A stretch of DNA of 64,000 nucleotides from positions 361,407-425,406 of the forward strand of contig MEPP01000031.1 in the NCBI GenBank assembly GCA_001769855.1, in the 5' to 3' direction. Under the pieces are notes generated by a model, which had not been told where the DNA came from, did no database searches, and saw only the letters and a list, made by a program, of their open reading frames with translations. The first letter of the stretch is position 1, and each line of letters opens with the position of its first letter. Source of the stretch: Bdellovibrionales bacterium GWA2_49_15 (GTDB lineage: Bacteria > Bdellovibrionota > Bacteriovoracia > Bacteriovoracales > Bacteriovoracaceae). Both the position numbers and the translations under genes were made by a program. Below, one piece after another: positions 53,251-62,796 of the stretch.

Positions 53251-54807
53251 TTAGCGTGCAACTCCCACCGCTTTGGTTTCACGCAAAACTGTTACCCTGA
53301 TCGTTCCGGGATAAGACATTTCGTTCTCAATTTTCTTGGCGATTTCTCTGGAGAGAATCACAGTCTGTTCGTCGTTGACCGATTCATTATTCACGAAGAC
53401 GCGAATCTCGCGCCCGCCGGAAATTGCGTACGATTTTGAAACGCCATCAAACGTATTTACAATTTGCTCAATGTCCGTGAGACGAGAAACATAGGACTCC
53501 ATCATGGATTTACGGGCACCAGGACGTGCACCGGAAAGGGCATCGGCAGCGGCCACAAGGTGGGCAAGAATCGACTGCGGTTTTTCCTCATCATGGTGAG
53601 AACGAATGGCATGAATGACATCGGCTGACTCGCCAAATTTTTTGAGAAAATCGGCCCCAACCATGGCATGAGAGCCTTCGGCGGAGGCATCGAGGACCTT
53701 ACCAACATCGTGGAGAAGACCGGCACGGCGCGCCTGTTTTACATTGAGGCCCATTTCCGCGGCCATAGCACCGCAAATGAATGCGCACTCGATGGCATGC
53801 TGATACTGGTTTTGGGTATAGGATGTCCGGAAATTCAGCGCTCCAATTAACTTCAACACCTCCGGATGGATTCCATGCACTCCAATTTCCATCTGGGCCT
53901 TCTCTCCTAAATCGCGAAGATGTCGATCAAGTTCAGTTTTTGATTTATCAAAAAACTCTTCAATTTTAGCGGGGTGAATCCGGCCGTCCGCAATCAGTTT
54001 ATGTAACGTTTGACGGGCAATTTCTCGTCGTACCACATTGAAAGAAGAAATGACCACGACTTCAGGAGTATCATCGATGATAAGATCAACACCGCAAATC
54101 TGCTCGAAGGCACGAATGTTTCGACCTTCTCGTCCGATCAAACGGCCTTTGATATCATCGCTCGGTAACTCAACCGTGGTAATGGCCTTTTCCGCCACAT
54201 ATTCACCGGCAAAACGTTGGATCGCGATCCCGATAATTCTTTTGGAAGCCTTTTCGGAATCTTCCCGCGCTTCCTCTTCAATACGACGCAAGTCTTTGGC
54301 AAAATCAACTTTGGCTGCTTCCTCCATCTCTTTCATGAGAAGACCTTTGGCCTCATCTCGAGTCATGCCACCGACGCGCGCCAATTCTTGAGAAATTTCA
54401 TCCTGCCGTTTTTTATATTTTTCAATCTCTAGTAATACCTTTTTCTTATGTGCATCGAGATCATCTTCTTTCTGAGCAACGCGGGCCTGCTCTTTCTCCA
54501 TATCCTCTTGCTTTCGCTCTAAATTGGTCTCCCGTTTGGCCAGCTCACGCTCTTGGTTTTTTGCTTCCTCTTGCTTGCTCTTCAGGTATTTGTCGAATTC
54601 ATCACGATCTTCCTTGGCCAGCTCTTTAGCTTCTTTTCTGGCGCGATATTTAATATCGTTGGCATCTTTTTTTGCACGCTCAATGATCTCGTCACCTTTC
54701 ATCTGTTGTGTTTTTAAATCTCGCATCGCGGCCTGATGGCGCAGGAAATAACCTACGGCACCACCAAAAACCAAACTTAAAATTGCCGCTAAAATCACTA
54801 TCGTCAT
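53251..54807 (-). CDS. rny: Ribonuclease Y
   Basis: Membrane-anchored endoribonuclease of 518 residues that initiates mRNA decay. An N-terminal helix (TIVILAAILSLVFGGAVGYFL) is followed by a long charged coiled coil (to about 190), a KH domain (LIGREGRNIRAFEQICGVD), the HD domain with metal-binding HDVGKVLD and SHHDEEKPQ, and the conserved C-terminus ending YPGTIRVTVLRETKAVGVA. Start at 54807 has AAGGAG eight bases upstream. Confidence 0.96.
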   Translation of the reverse strand: MTIVILAAILSLVFGGAVGYFLRHQAAMRDLKTQQMKGDEIIERAKKDANDIKYRARKEAKELAKEDRDEFDKYLKSKQEEAKNQERELAKRETNLERKQEDMEKEQARVAQKEDDLDAHKKKVLLEIEKYKKRQDEISQELARVGGMTRDEAKGLLMKEMEEAAKVDFAKDLRRIEEEAREDSEKASKRIIGIAIQRFAGEYVAEKAITTVELPSDDIKGRLIGREGRNIRAFEQICGVDLIIDDTPEVVVISSFNVVRREIARQTLHKLIADGRIHPAKIEEFFDKSKTELDRHLRDLGEKAQMEIGVHGIHPEVLKLIGALNFRTSYTQNQYQHAIECAFICGAMAAEMGLNVKQARRAGLLHDVGKVLDASAEGSHAMVGADFLKKFGESADVIHAIRSHHDEEKPQSILAHLVAAADALSGARPGARKSMMESYVSRLTDIEQIVNTFDGVSKSYAISGGREIRVFVNNESVNDEQTVILSREIAKKIENEMSYPGTIRVTVLRETKAVGVAR

Positions 54808-54824
54808 GAAACTCTCCTTATTCC

Positions 54825-55394
54825 TTAATGAGCACAGTCGTAGATGGCCTTCTCGGTCACTACGAAATTCATTGGCCAATCATTCAAAGCCACTGGTAGG
54901 GCTTCATTTAATTGACCTTCATAGGACACGCCGATCGCCATGGGGCGGTGACGTGACAAGTACCGATCAAAATATCCTTTTCCTCGCCCGAGCCTCGCTC
55001 CTCTTTTGCTGAACGCCAGACCCGGAACCAAAACCATTGCTGGCACGTTGGAATTACTTTTGGGAGGCATTTTTAACTCAAAACCAAAGACAACTTTTGG
55101 TACCAACTGTTCCAATGTTGCTGGATAGAAAGACATTTCGGTTGTGGATTCAATCAAGGGAAAGAGCAAGGACCTATTCTCGTACCAATTCCCTGAAGTC
55201 CAATCGACCTCATCCTCAAGGGGCGCATACACACCCAAAGAACCTCGTCTGCTTTCCAATAAACACGCCAAATTCTTTCCTATGGCCTCATCCCATGATC
55301 GCTTCACTGCCGGGTCCAGGGTTTGCAAAAACGTACGCATTTTTGCTCGCAACGCCTTTTTGTCAGCGATCAAGTAAGTTCCTTCGTTGTCCAT
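54825..55394 (-). CDS. 5-formyltetrahydrofolate cyclo-ligase family protein
   Basis: Protein of 189 residues converting 5-formyl- to 5,10-methenyl-tetrahydrofolate with ATP. Characteristic residues: DKKALRAKMRTFLQTL near the start and RLGRGKGYFDRYL near the C-terminus. The ATG at 55394 is chosen to match the family's N-terminus; an in-frame TTG at 55439 within zapA is possible. It sits between zapA and rny. Confidence 0.88.
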   Translation of the reverse strand: MDNEGTYLIADKKALRAKMRTFLQTLDPAVKRSWDEAIGKNLACLLESRRGSLGVYAPLEDEVDWTSGNWYENRSLLFPLIESTTEMSFYPATLEQLVPKVVFGFELKMPPKSNSNVPAMVLVPGLAFSKRGARLGRGKGYFDRYLSRHRPMAIGVSYEGQLNEALPVALNDWPMNFVVTEKAIYDCAH

Positions 55395-55410
55395 CAAAAG
55401 CAAAAGCGAA

Positions 55411-55716
55411 TTATTGTCCCACAGGGTCTGCCTTCTCAATCTTTTCTAACGCCTTTCTGGTGCGCTCTTCAAGATTGTGCAGACTTGTTTTGAATTCCCT
55501 CTCCAAAACCAATTTTTCTTTGGCAATGTCGAGGGCCAATAGGGTTGCCACTTGACCAGGGTCCAAGTGTGGATAGCGAGATCTCAAGCCGTTGGCCCTT
55601 TGATTAAAATACTCAACCACCTCATCGGCATCTACGCCGGTATCTCCGAGGCAATCAGGGCGATAACGTAGTCTATATCCCAATACATCAAATTCTTTTT
55701 CGCTTTGAATGGTCAT
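55411..55716 (-). CDS. zapA: Cell division protein ZapA
   Basis: Protein of 101 residues stabilising the FtsZ ring. The N-terminal beta-rich part is followed by a helix/coiled coil (residues 50-97). A VDADEVVEYFN segment and HLDPGQVATLLALDIAKE fit the family. The neighbouring 5-FCL gene is a common partner of zapA in many bacteria, though the 6S RNA often found between them is absent here. Confidence 0.82.
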   Translation of the reverse strand: MTIQSEKEFDVLGYRLRYRPDCLGDTGVDADEVVEYFNQRANGLRSRYPHLDPGQVATLLALDIAKEKLVLEREFKTSLHNLEERTRKALEKIEKADPVGQ

Positions 55717-55760
55717 AAATTAATTCTCAACTATAAGCGTAAACGAAAACCAAGCTGTCG

Positions 55761-56861
55761 TCAATTTGAGTTGCCATAGTTCAACAGCAAACCAAGATAG
55801 TCTTCTACTACGAAACGATCAAGATCTTCCACATCTTCCCCCACTCCTATGTAGGCGATGGGGACTTTCAATTCTTGTACAATACCCACCGCCGAACCGG
55901 CCTTCGAGCTACTGTCACATTTTGTGAAAATCAAACCTGTCAGACCTAAAGTTTTGTGAAACTCCTGGGCCTGTCGTAGCGCATTTTGGCCGGTGATTGC
56001 ATCGAGCACGAGCAAGACATGATGAGGTGCTTTTGGGTCCAATTTGGCAAGAACCTCTTTGCTCTTTTTAAGTTCCTCCATCAAGTTACCCTTGGTGTGC
56101 AAACGTCCCGCCGTATCCAGGATGCAGTAATCGGCCTTGCTCGACAAAGCTGTTTTCAAGGTCTCATATCCAACTCCGCTGGGTGATGCACCCTCTTTGG
56201 CCCGCACCATTTGCGCACCGGCGCGTTGGCACCAGACTTCCAATTGATCAACAGCGGCCGCGCGAAAAGTATCACAGGCACCGACGACAACTTTGGCACC
56301 TTGCCGCGATAACCGGGTGGCCAATTTTCCGATTGTGGTGGTCTTGCCCACGCCATTAACACCTACAATCATGATGGTTATAGTTTCTGCTTTCTTCTTC
56401 GTGACATCAAAGAGTTCTTCTGGCACCAAACTTTGAATCGGGGACATGCGCGTTTTTAGTGTTTCATAAAAATACGCTTTAAAGGAATCCAAGGTATTAT
56501 TTTTAGCACTTACCTGCTGACGCAATTCTTTCAACATTTCTCCCACAAGCTGGGTGCCCAAATCTGCGCCATAAAGTAGGGCCTCCAGTTCCTCCATGGC
56601 CTCATCGGTCAGGTCTCCACGAGTAAATATATTTTCAATTTTCCCCCAAACTCCCTGACGCGAAAGGGCCAGTCCCTGACTCAGTCGCTGGTGCCAACTT
56701 TTTTTAGGCGGCTCGACCTTTTGAGGCACCGCGGGTTCGATCGTTGGCGGCGTCGATGGCAGAGCGGGGCCTTTCTTCTTGCTCCTTACTTTCCAGATAA
56801 GCAGGACCAATCCGACCAAGATCAAAAGTACCAACAGAATTAATCCAATATTGCTGTCCAT
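55761..56861 (-). CDS. ftsY: Signal recognition particle receptor FtsY
   Basis: GTPase of 366 residues delivering ribosome-nascent chain complexes to the membrane. Start at 56861 has AAGGAA upstream and opens with a membrane helix (IGLILLVLLILVGLVLLIW), a clear anchor. The NG domain shows GVNGVGKTTTIGKL (P-loop), DTFRAAAVDQL, LDTAGRLHTKGNLM and TKCDSSSKAGSA. First gene of a run ftsY-zapA-5-FCL-rny-SDR, divergent from epmA. Confidence 0.96.
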   Translation of the reverse strand: MDSNIGLILLVLLILVGLVLLIWKVRSKKKGPALPSTPPTIEPAVPQKVEPPKKSWHQRLSQGLALSRQGVWGKIENIFTRGDLTDEAMEELEALLYGADLGTQLVGEMLKELRQQVSAKNNTLDSFKAYFYETLKTRMSPIQSLVPEELFDVTKKKAETITIMIVGVNGVGKTTTIGKLATRLSRQGAKVVVGACDTFRAAAVDQLEVWCQRAGAQMVRAKEGASPSGVGYETLKTALSSKADYCILDTAGRLHTKGNLMEELKKSKEVLAKLDPKAPHHVLLVLDAITGQNALRQAQEFHKTLGLTGLIFTKCDSSSKAGSAVGIVQELKVPIAYIGVGEDVEDLDRFVVEDYLGLLLNYGNSN

Positions 56862-56910
56862 GACAAGATTCCTTTTCGATTCCAAACTGTTATTGTATGA
56901 CACGCCCAGA

Positions 56911-57879
56911 ATGAAGATGCAACAACCAGAACATCTAAAAAAAACACTCCATCGCCATTTTTTGGTGCTGCAGTCGATCCGTAATTTTTTCTTAAGCCAG
57001 GGCTTTCTCGATGTTATGACGCCTCCAGCAGTGACCTGTCCCGGAATGGAGCCGCACATTCATACTTTCCAGTTGGCACGAAGTTGCAATGGAACTTTGT
57101 CGCCATTTTATTTGCACACCTCACCTGAATTTTGCATGAAAGAACTGCTGGCGCTGCAGTTTGAAAAAATTTTCACTCTCACTCATACCTTTCGTGACGA
57201 GCCATCGTCTGCCACGCATCGCTTTCAGTTCACCATGCTGGAATGGTATCGCGCCCATACCCGCTATGAACAAATCATGGATGATTGCCAAGGCCTGATC
57301 ACTGCCGTGACACAAGCTCTGTCGCTTCCGAACCTCAAAATACAACGCCTCTCAGTTCAAGCCATTTTTCAGCAGCTCATCGGAGTGGATATTTTGCAAC
57401 ATCTGGAGATCGCCGGTCTCCAGCAGGTTATTCAGAGCAAGTATCCCCATCTTATTCACAATTCTGAGGATTGGAAGAAATTTGGCTGGGAAGATTATTT
57501 CTTTTTACTTTTTTTAAATGAAATTGAACCTCGCTTAAAAAACATGGGGGCGGTTCTTCTCTATGAATTTCCCGCCCCGCTCGCGGCACTTTCCACCATT
57601 AAACCCCAAGACCCAAGAGTGGCCGAGCGCTTTGAAATTTATTTAAATGGGGTGGAAATCTGCAATGCTTATAACGAGCTCACAAATGCGAAGGAACAGC
57701 GCCGGCGCTTTGAAGCGTCGATGGAGCAAAAGCAAAGGCTCTATGGCCATACATCTCCGATGCCAGAGCGTTTTCTCGCCAATCTGGAAAGGGGGATGCC
57801 TCCGGCCGCGGGTATCGCGCTCGGAGTTGAGCGCTTAATCATGGCACTCACGCAAGAAACAGAAGTCTTCTGGGACTAG
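56911..57879 (+). CDS. epmA: Elongation factor P--(R)-beta-lysine ligase
   Basis: Protein of 322 residues, a short class II lysyl-tRNA synthetase paralogue (GenX/PoxA) that attaches beta-lysine to EF-P. Class II motifs: HTFRDEPSSATHRFQFTMLEW, NGVEICNAYNELTN and PAAGIALGVERLIMAL. It lacks the anticodon-binding domain of LysS, fitting EpmA. Start at 56911 is the best match to the family; the ribosome site is weak. EpmB, needed to make beta-lysine, is not in the window. Confidence 0.92.
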   Translation: MKMQQPEHLKKTLHRHFLVLQSIRNFFLSQGFLDVMTPPAVTCPGMEPHIHTFQLARSCNGTLSPFYLHTSPEFCMKELLALQFEKIFTLTHTFRDEPSSATHRFQFTMLEWYRAHTRYEQIMDDCQGLITAVTQALSLPNLKIQRLSVQAIFQQLIGVDILQHLEIAGLQQVIQSKYPHLIHNSEDWKKFGWEDYFFLLFLNEIEPRLKNMGAVLLYEFPAPLAALSTIKPQDPRVAERFEIYLNGVEICNAYNELTNAKEQRRRFEASMEQKQRLYGHTSPMPERFLANLERGMPPAAGIALGVERLIMALTQETEVFWD

Positions 57880-57882
57880 CGT

Positions 57883-58707
57883 CTATTTAATATTTAAATG
57901 ATTAAAAATTTTGTGAATCTTGATAATCACTTCCGATTTTAAAAACTGTGACGGGACTGAACCGGCCCACTGCATATGCCGCTCGGCCGAGGGATCTTTC
58001 CTTAACTCATTATTCCAAATGGTGGGGTACTGTTCGGCAAAATCACTGGAAAGAACGGCATACCATCGATAGAGGTCCTGGGGATTACTATAATAGGCGT
58101 CAATCACCTCGAGTGCCTTCTCCGTGATGACCCTCTTAAGAGTATAAAAATTGAGTTTATCGATGGCCTCTTTTTTCAAAGTTTGGTTGATGAATTTCTC
58201 GAGAAAACTTAGGGCAAATGCACTGGACCTTTCCGTCACTGCCGCATCGTAGTTTTCCAGACCCGCATAGGTGGCGTCGAGTACCATGGCCCGATAAATT
58301 CCTTCCCTGGAAGCCCCCTGTTCCATGGTATTCATCCATTTTGCAAGATCATTATCATTGGCCTTCATCCCGCGCGTTTCAACAATCACCTCATCAATAA
58401 AGGCCAAATTATACTTCTGGTATTCTTCCGGTTTTATCTTGAACTGTGACAGATCTTCCTTGCGTGAATAGACTTCAGTTGATTTGGCGTCGTCAACCAG
58501 CTTGGGAATTGGGGGTAATGCCATTTTTGCCACCGGCGCGGGGCCTAAAAGCATTACGGTCGTTTCATCACCAAGGTACTTCAACATATGTGGGCGAACT
58601 TTTTCTATGTACGGTTTAACTTTGTCCGGCCATTCAGGAGCGGCCTCCACCGGGCCGCACATCATACTGGCCAACAAGAAACCCATAGCTAAAATCATTG
58701 CTTTCAT
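57883..58707 (-). CDS. Exported protein, unknown function
   Basis: Protein of 274 residues from ATG 58707 (GGGAGGAA upstream). The signal peptide is MKAMILAMGFLLASMMCGPVEA; the Cys could be read as a lipobox (ASMMC) but this is weak. The mature part is mainly helical with no cysteine and no family I know. It ends three bases from the convergent epmA stop. Confidence 0.72.
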   Translation of the reverse strand: MKAMILAMGFLLASMMCGPVEAAPEWPDKVKPYIEKVRPHMLKYLGDETTVMLLGPAPVAKMALPPIPKLVDDAKSTEVYSRKEDLSQFKIKPEEYQKYNLAFIDEVIVETRGMKANDNDLAKWMNTMEQGASREGIYRAMVLDATYAGLENYDAAVTERSSAFALSFLEKFINQTLKKEAIDKLNFYTLKRVITEKALEVIDAYYSNPQDLYRWYAVLSSDFAEQYPTIWNNELRKDPSAERHMQWAGSVPSQFLKSEVIIKIHKIFNHLNIK

Positions 58708-58728
58708 TCTTCCTCCCGAAATTCTCAA

Positions 58729-58746
58729 TACTTATACAAATAAGTA
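58729..58746. promoter_or_regulatory. Inverted repeat before the exported protein gene
   Basis: TACTTAT and ATAAGTA, seven perfect pairs with a four-base spacer, 22 bases upstream of the ATG at 58707. A candidate operator or AT-rich promoter element. Confidence 0.35.
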
Positions 58747-58787
58747 TACTCGCACTTAGAAAATCACTAAAGGTGCCAATTAATTAA

Positions 58788-58859
58788 CCGACAAGCTTAG
58801 TCGGAATATCTAACTGTGGAATTTAAAACACGAGTGCCTCCGTATTTAGGCGCTTTTTT
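58788..58859 (+). ncRNA. Possible small transcript with terminator
   Basis: A CCGAC-N7-GTCGG hairpin (58788-58804) is followed by GTGCCT-N8-AGGCGC and six Ts (58834-58859), which resembles an intrinsic terminator on the plus strand. No gene precedes it on that strand since epmA ends 900 bases away, so a small RNA or leader is possible. No promoter was identified. Confidence 0.25.
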
Positions 58860-58956
58860 AATCCTAAGTATTCCTAAACATTCCCTAACTCCATGGGATT
58901 AAAGATTTTTTCGTTATTTCCTCAACCTCTGGGCAAAGTGTACCGATAATTGAGTT

Positions 58957-61900
58957 ATGAAGATTTGTAAAACTTTATCAAAGTTCGCTCTCCTCCTATG
59001 CGCGATTTTTATTGTGTCCGGGTGTGTTCCGGATAGCTTAACAAAGTGGGAAGAGCCAGTGGCGGCACAAACTGCGGCCGGTAAAACGGTAACAGGCCCC
59101 GATGGGCTACCCATTGCGGTGCCTCCGCCGACAACGGGCAGTGGGCCAACGTCATTTAGTTATAGTGCGACGAGCTTCGGAATCAGGACGGGAGAAACTG
59201 TCTCGTTACTCCCTACATTTGTGGGAGAAACTGAATCGGGCACGAATACATATGTTTTTTCGTCCTACGATAGCGACAATACAAGTACCGTGAAGCCTCT
59301 CACAACAATCGGTCTCTCTTTAGACGCCACGACTGGCGCGATAACAGGAACTCCGACCTCCTTTGCCGCCGAAACAAGCTTTTTAATTAAGGCGTATCAT
59401 ATTGAATCGGGCAAGAATCTAACATCGATCACGCTAACTTTCAAAATCGCTACGGATCTCACTAACCTGACTCTCTATTATCCCCAGACAGCTTTGACAA
59501 CCAAGCTTATTTTAAAATTAGACGTTGTCACCGCATTCACTTTCCCTGCAGGTTCCGTTACTTCCTCCTCGGGAGCTGAGGCGACTGTCGATTACGTAGA
59601 TAGTGCCAATAAGGAACTCTACCTGACAGTTACAGACGATGGGCCCAATGATACTGGTTTTGTGGCCGGCGAAGACGTGGATAATGCAAGCTCCTTTGTC
59701 GTCAAGGAAGCCACAATCAGCAGTGTCACCTACGCTGTTCCAACAATTGGTGCGCCAAATTCTCTGGCGGCCCAATTCTACCCAAACAGTATTGCCATCG
59801 GCTCTACTGAATGGAATTCTCTCGTCTGGGGCATCACTCCTGATACTCCTCCCGATACCGGCAAATCTTTAACCTTCACGTCTGATGACGGTAATCCATC
59901 CCTGAATGGGCAGTTCAACATCTCTGATACCAAAGACAGCTTGGAGACTACGGAGTATACCGTAACCGTACGCAATACGATTAACGATATCAAACAAATC
60001 AAAGTTCGCTTCAATATTAGCAACGCCCCTACCAACTTGAACTATGGCAATAATGCTTTGTTGACGGTGGACGACAACTCCTACTTCAATGTGGGTGACA
60101 CTGTCACCAGCAACGGGAGTGGAAGTGGGCTCGGACAAATCGCAAGAAAATTTTCCACCGACCATCTTGTCGTCCGCGTGAAGTCTGGGGAATTTAAGGC
60201 GGCAGACTTGATTGACAATGTTTCTCCTTATGCCACTTCACGTGCCATTGTCTCGCAGGTCGATATGATTAATGCGATCGCCATTCTCACGGGTGGAACA
60301 ACCGGCGCAAACTTTGCTACGGGAAGCGGAATTTCCAGCGCCTCGGCAGCCGATACAGGGGTTATCGCTTATAAGGACACAACTTCCATTGTCAGTCTGG
60401 TGGTCACAGACGCAGCGGAAGCGGCCAAGTGGTCACCGGGTGACATGATTGTGGGAAGAACCACCACCTCACAAACGGATACAGGAGTTGGCAACGTACT
60501 TGGAATTACCTCCAATACTATCTATGTGCACATGATTTCCGGTACCTTTGTGGCCACCAATTGCCTCCAAAATCGCAATGTCTACTATGACCCTGCGAAT
60601 ACTGATTGTTCCGTTGCCACGGCGGCTCCCGGAGACGGACGGGTAACAAGCGTCAACAGCTTTGACACCCTCTATATCAAAACCACCAAAGGCGGGTTCC
60701 AAAACGGACAAACAATTTATTACTCACTCACCGGATCAGGAACAAGCCTCCCCCTGATTCAAGTCTTCTCAGATTATCTCACTCTCACTTTTACCGGCGC
60801 TGTGGGCACGACCTTGAAGCGCGGCTATGACATCACGACAGCGTACGGTGCGGCCGGGGTGGTTGATTCGATCAGTGGAAGTACGGCGAATGTTATGGTG
60901 GAAAATGGAATCTTCAATCCTAGTGATACCGTTGATGATGCCAATCCGTATGTTGGAACAGTGCTGACACTCACTGCGACAGGGGTAAAGTCTGCGGCCC
61001 AGTACAATTTATACCGAGGCGAAGCCGCCACAATTAAGCCCAGTCTTTCAACGGGCGACAACGTCACCTATCGACTGGTGCCCGACTCCACTTTTGCCAC
61101 GACCCTCCCGGCAGGATTAAGCCTTGATGCCACCACAGGAATCATCAGTGGAACGCCAACCCAACCTTTCGTCTCAGATAATTTTAGACTCGAGGCCCGC
61201 AATGCGGTGGGATCAGTCACGCATGATTTTAACATCCAAGTTCTCGATGCCTTTTTCCTGGAAAATCTAACAACGAATGCACCGAGCTTTAAGCTGCATA
61301 AGTCGGGGCGAAGTAGGCATGCTACGACCTGTCGCATTTCAAGCGCCCAACTGGGCACCACGTCCTATCTCCCATCTAAGGACATTGTCTGTCTCCTGGA
61401 GGCCGGGGAATTAGATCTCTACGAAAGGGGCTTAACCATCCAGACCAGCTTTGGTGCTGGCATGTGTAATTTCATAACATTTACACCCTATCAGTTCCAT
61501 CAGTTTCAATACAAAAAAACTGGTCAGCATATTCCCAGAGTCTATTATAAATACGTTAAAGATGCTGCCTGCACAGGCAACTGTACAAATGCGGCAGGTG
61601 CCCCTGTTGCCTGTGCAGGACTCGTTGATGACCCTATTCCCACTTCACTCTGCGATGGCAAGTATACCTCGGCAGCACACCCTACCTGGCCAAACTGTGA
61701 TGATGGTTTTACCAGAGTCACTACCATTACCTACAAAAATCTTGCTGGTGCTCCCGCTGACTGTCTGGCCACTGAAGACCCGGGTGAAGCTGTCGAATCC
61801 GAAGCCGATACTGCTTGCGGAGGCTTGAGATCAAACTGCGTTAATGGTCCCGCCAAAGATATGTTTGGGACCTCTCTTGATCTAGGAGTTAATGGATCAA

Positions 61901-62796
61901 TCCTCGCTGCTGGCAGTGGAGGCTCAAAATCTTGGACATTCGCTTCTCCTAATTCAAAAAGCTTGAAATCAAATCTGTATCTTGCAAACTTTGCCTTCAA
62001 AAATAGCTGTAGTAGTAGCGCATCCGATAATAATTTTGAGTATTATGGAAATAGCTGGCAGAAGTACGCTGAGGGCGAACTTTATCAGGTCAAATTTTCG
62101 GCAGCGGCTTCAACCGGCGGGGCTGCATTCAATCCGGGAAGTAACGTAAACTCCTTCCCTGGTGCTTTAAGCTATAAGATTTACGCCGTTATTGATGATG
62201 ACACTCTTATTGTTGAACCAGTGACTGGATCAGAGGATGATTTAAATGGTTCTACGACTCTTGGTGGGCAGAACCTCGTTTACAACGATTCAACGGACAA
62301 TGTTAATGCCGTCTATGCCTTTGATGCCCCCCAGAGAAATGCACAGCCATTTTATGATTTCAACTGTCTCAACAGCTCCCACGATACAATTGGGAGAATC
62401 CGCTTAGTCGTAAGAGATTGGAACAGGGATTTTAATTCGACTTCGCGGATTGATCGCGTCCAGCCAGATTTATACGAATACGTCTCTGGCGTATGCGTGG
62501 GGGAAGTTACTCCGACGAGAGTGACAAAAGTTGCTTGCGAAGGAGATGGCGGAATTTGGATATTGAACAGATCAACGACAATCCCTGCGTTCATGGAAGT
62601 GACGGGGGCCAGTTTCCTCGATCCATTCGGCAATGATTACAATAACCGTGGTGATTGGGACGATTACAGTCCTATTCTTTCTACTTGCGGCCCAACTTCA
62701 ACCTCGCCAATGGCACCTATTGCTCCTAGTACCCCTACACTGCGTGGAGCTGGAATATATTCCCTGCCTTATCCCTTCCCTGGCGCAAATCTCTAA
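58957..62796 (+). CDS. Large lipoprotein with putative Ig-like (He_PIG) domains
   Basis: Protein of 1279 residues. The lipobox is IFIVSGC (Cys23), so it is lipid-anchored, likely at the cell surface. He_PIG-type Ig-like domains are marked by GLSLDATTGAITGTP (about residue 125) and GLSLDATTGIISGTP (about 722). Between them are beta-rich Thr/Ser/Gly/Asp repeats with a recurring segment about VDxxNPY/VSPY and V(D/G)xxVTSNGSG. After residue 765 is a Cys-rich domain (CTGNCTNAAG, CGGLRSNC, CSSSASDNN). It resembles large adhesins or surface proteins. It overlaps rimO tail-to-tail by four bases. Confidence 0.85.
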   Translation: MKICKTLSKFALLLCAIFIVSGCVPDSLTKWEEPVAAQTAAGKTVTGPDGLPIAVPPPTTGSGPTSFSYSATSFGIRTGETVSLLPTFVGETESGTNTYVFSSYDSDNTSTVKPLTTIGLSLDATTGAITGTPTSFAAETSFLIKAYHIESGKNLTSITLTFKIATDLTNLTLYYPQTALTTKLILKLDVVTAFTFPAGSVTSSSGAEATVDYVDSANKELYLTVTDDGPNDTGFVAGEDVDNASSFVVKEATISSVTYAVPTIGAPNSLAAQFYPNSIAIGSTEWNSLVWGITPDTPPDTGKSLTFTSDDGNPSLNGQFNISDTKDSLETTEYTVTVRNTINDIKQIKVRFNISNAPTNLNYGNNALLTVDDNSYFNVGDTVTSNGSGSGLGQIARKFSTDHLVVRVKSGEFKAADLIDNVSPYATSRAIVSQVDMINAIAILTGGTTGANFATGSGISSASAADTGVIAYKDTTSIVSLVVTDAAEAAKWSPGDMIVGRTTTSQTDTGVGNVLGITSNTIYVHMISGTFVATNCLQNRNVYYDPANTDCSVATAAPGDGRVTSVNSFDTLYIKTTKGGFQNGQTIYYSLTGSGTSLPLIQVFSDYLTLTFTGAVGTTLKRGYDITTAYGAAGVVDSISGSTANVMVENGIFNPSDTVDDANPYVGTVLTLTATGVKSAAQYNLYRGEAATIKPSLSTGDNVTYRLVPDSTFATTLPAGLSLDATTGIISGTPTQPFVSDNFRLEARNAVGSVTHDFNIQVLDAFFLENLTTNAPSFKLHKSGRSRHATTCRISSAQLGTTSYLPSKDIVCLLEAGELDLYERGLTIQTSFGAGMCNFITFTPYQFHQFQYKKTGQHIPRVYYKYVKDAACTGNCTNAAGAPVACAGLVDDPIPTSLCDGKYTSAAHPTWPNCDDGFTRVTTITYKNLAGAPADCLATEDPGEAVESEADTACGGLRSNCVNGPAKDMFGTSLDLGVNGSILAAGSGGSKSWTFASPNSKSLKSNLYLANFAFKNSCSSSASDNNFEYYGNSWQKYAEGELYQVKFSAAASTGGAAFNPGSNVNSFPGALSYKIYAVIDDDTLIVEPVTGSEDDLNGSTTLGGQNLVYNDSTDNVNAVYAFDAPQRNAQPFYDFNCLNSSHDTIGRIRLVVRDWNRDFNSTSRIDRVQPDLYEYVSGVCVGEVTPTRVTKVACEGDGGIWILNRSTTIPAFMEVTGASFLDPFGNDYNNRGDWDDYSPILSTCGPTSTSPMAPIAPSTPTLRGAGIYSLPYPFPGANL

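Noticed and set aside
55037..55555. Plus-strand frame of 172 codons
   Set aside because: Antisense to the 5-FCL and zapA genes, which have family motifs.
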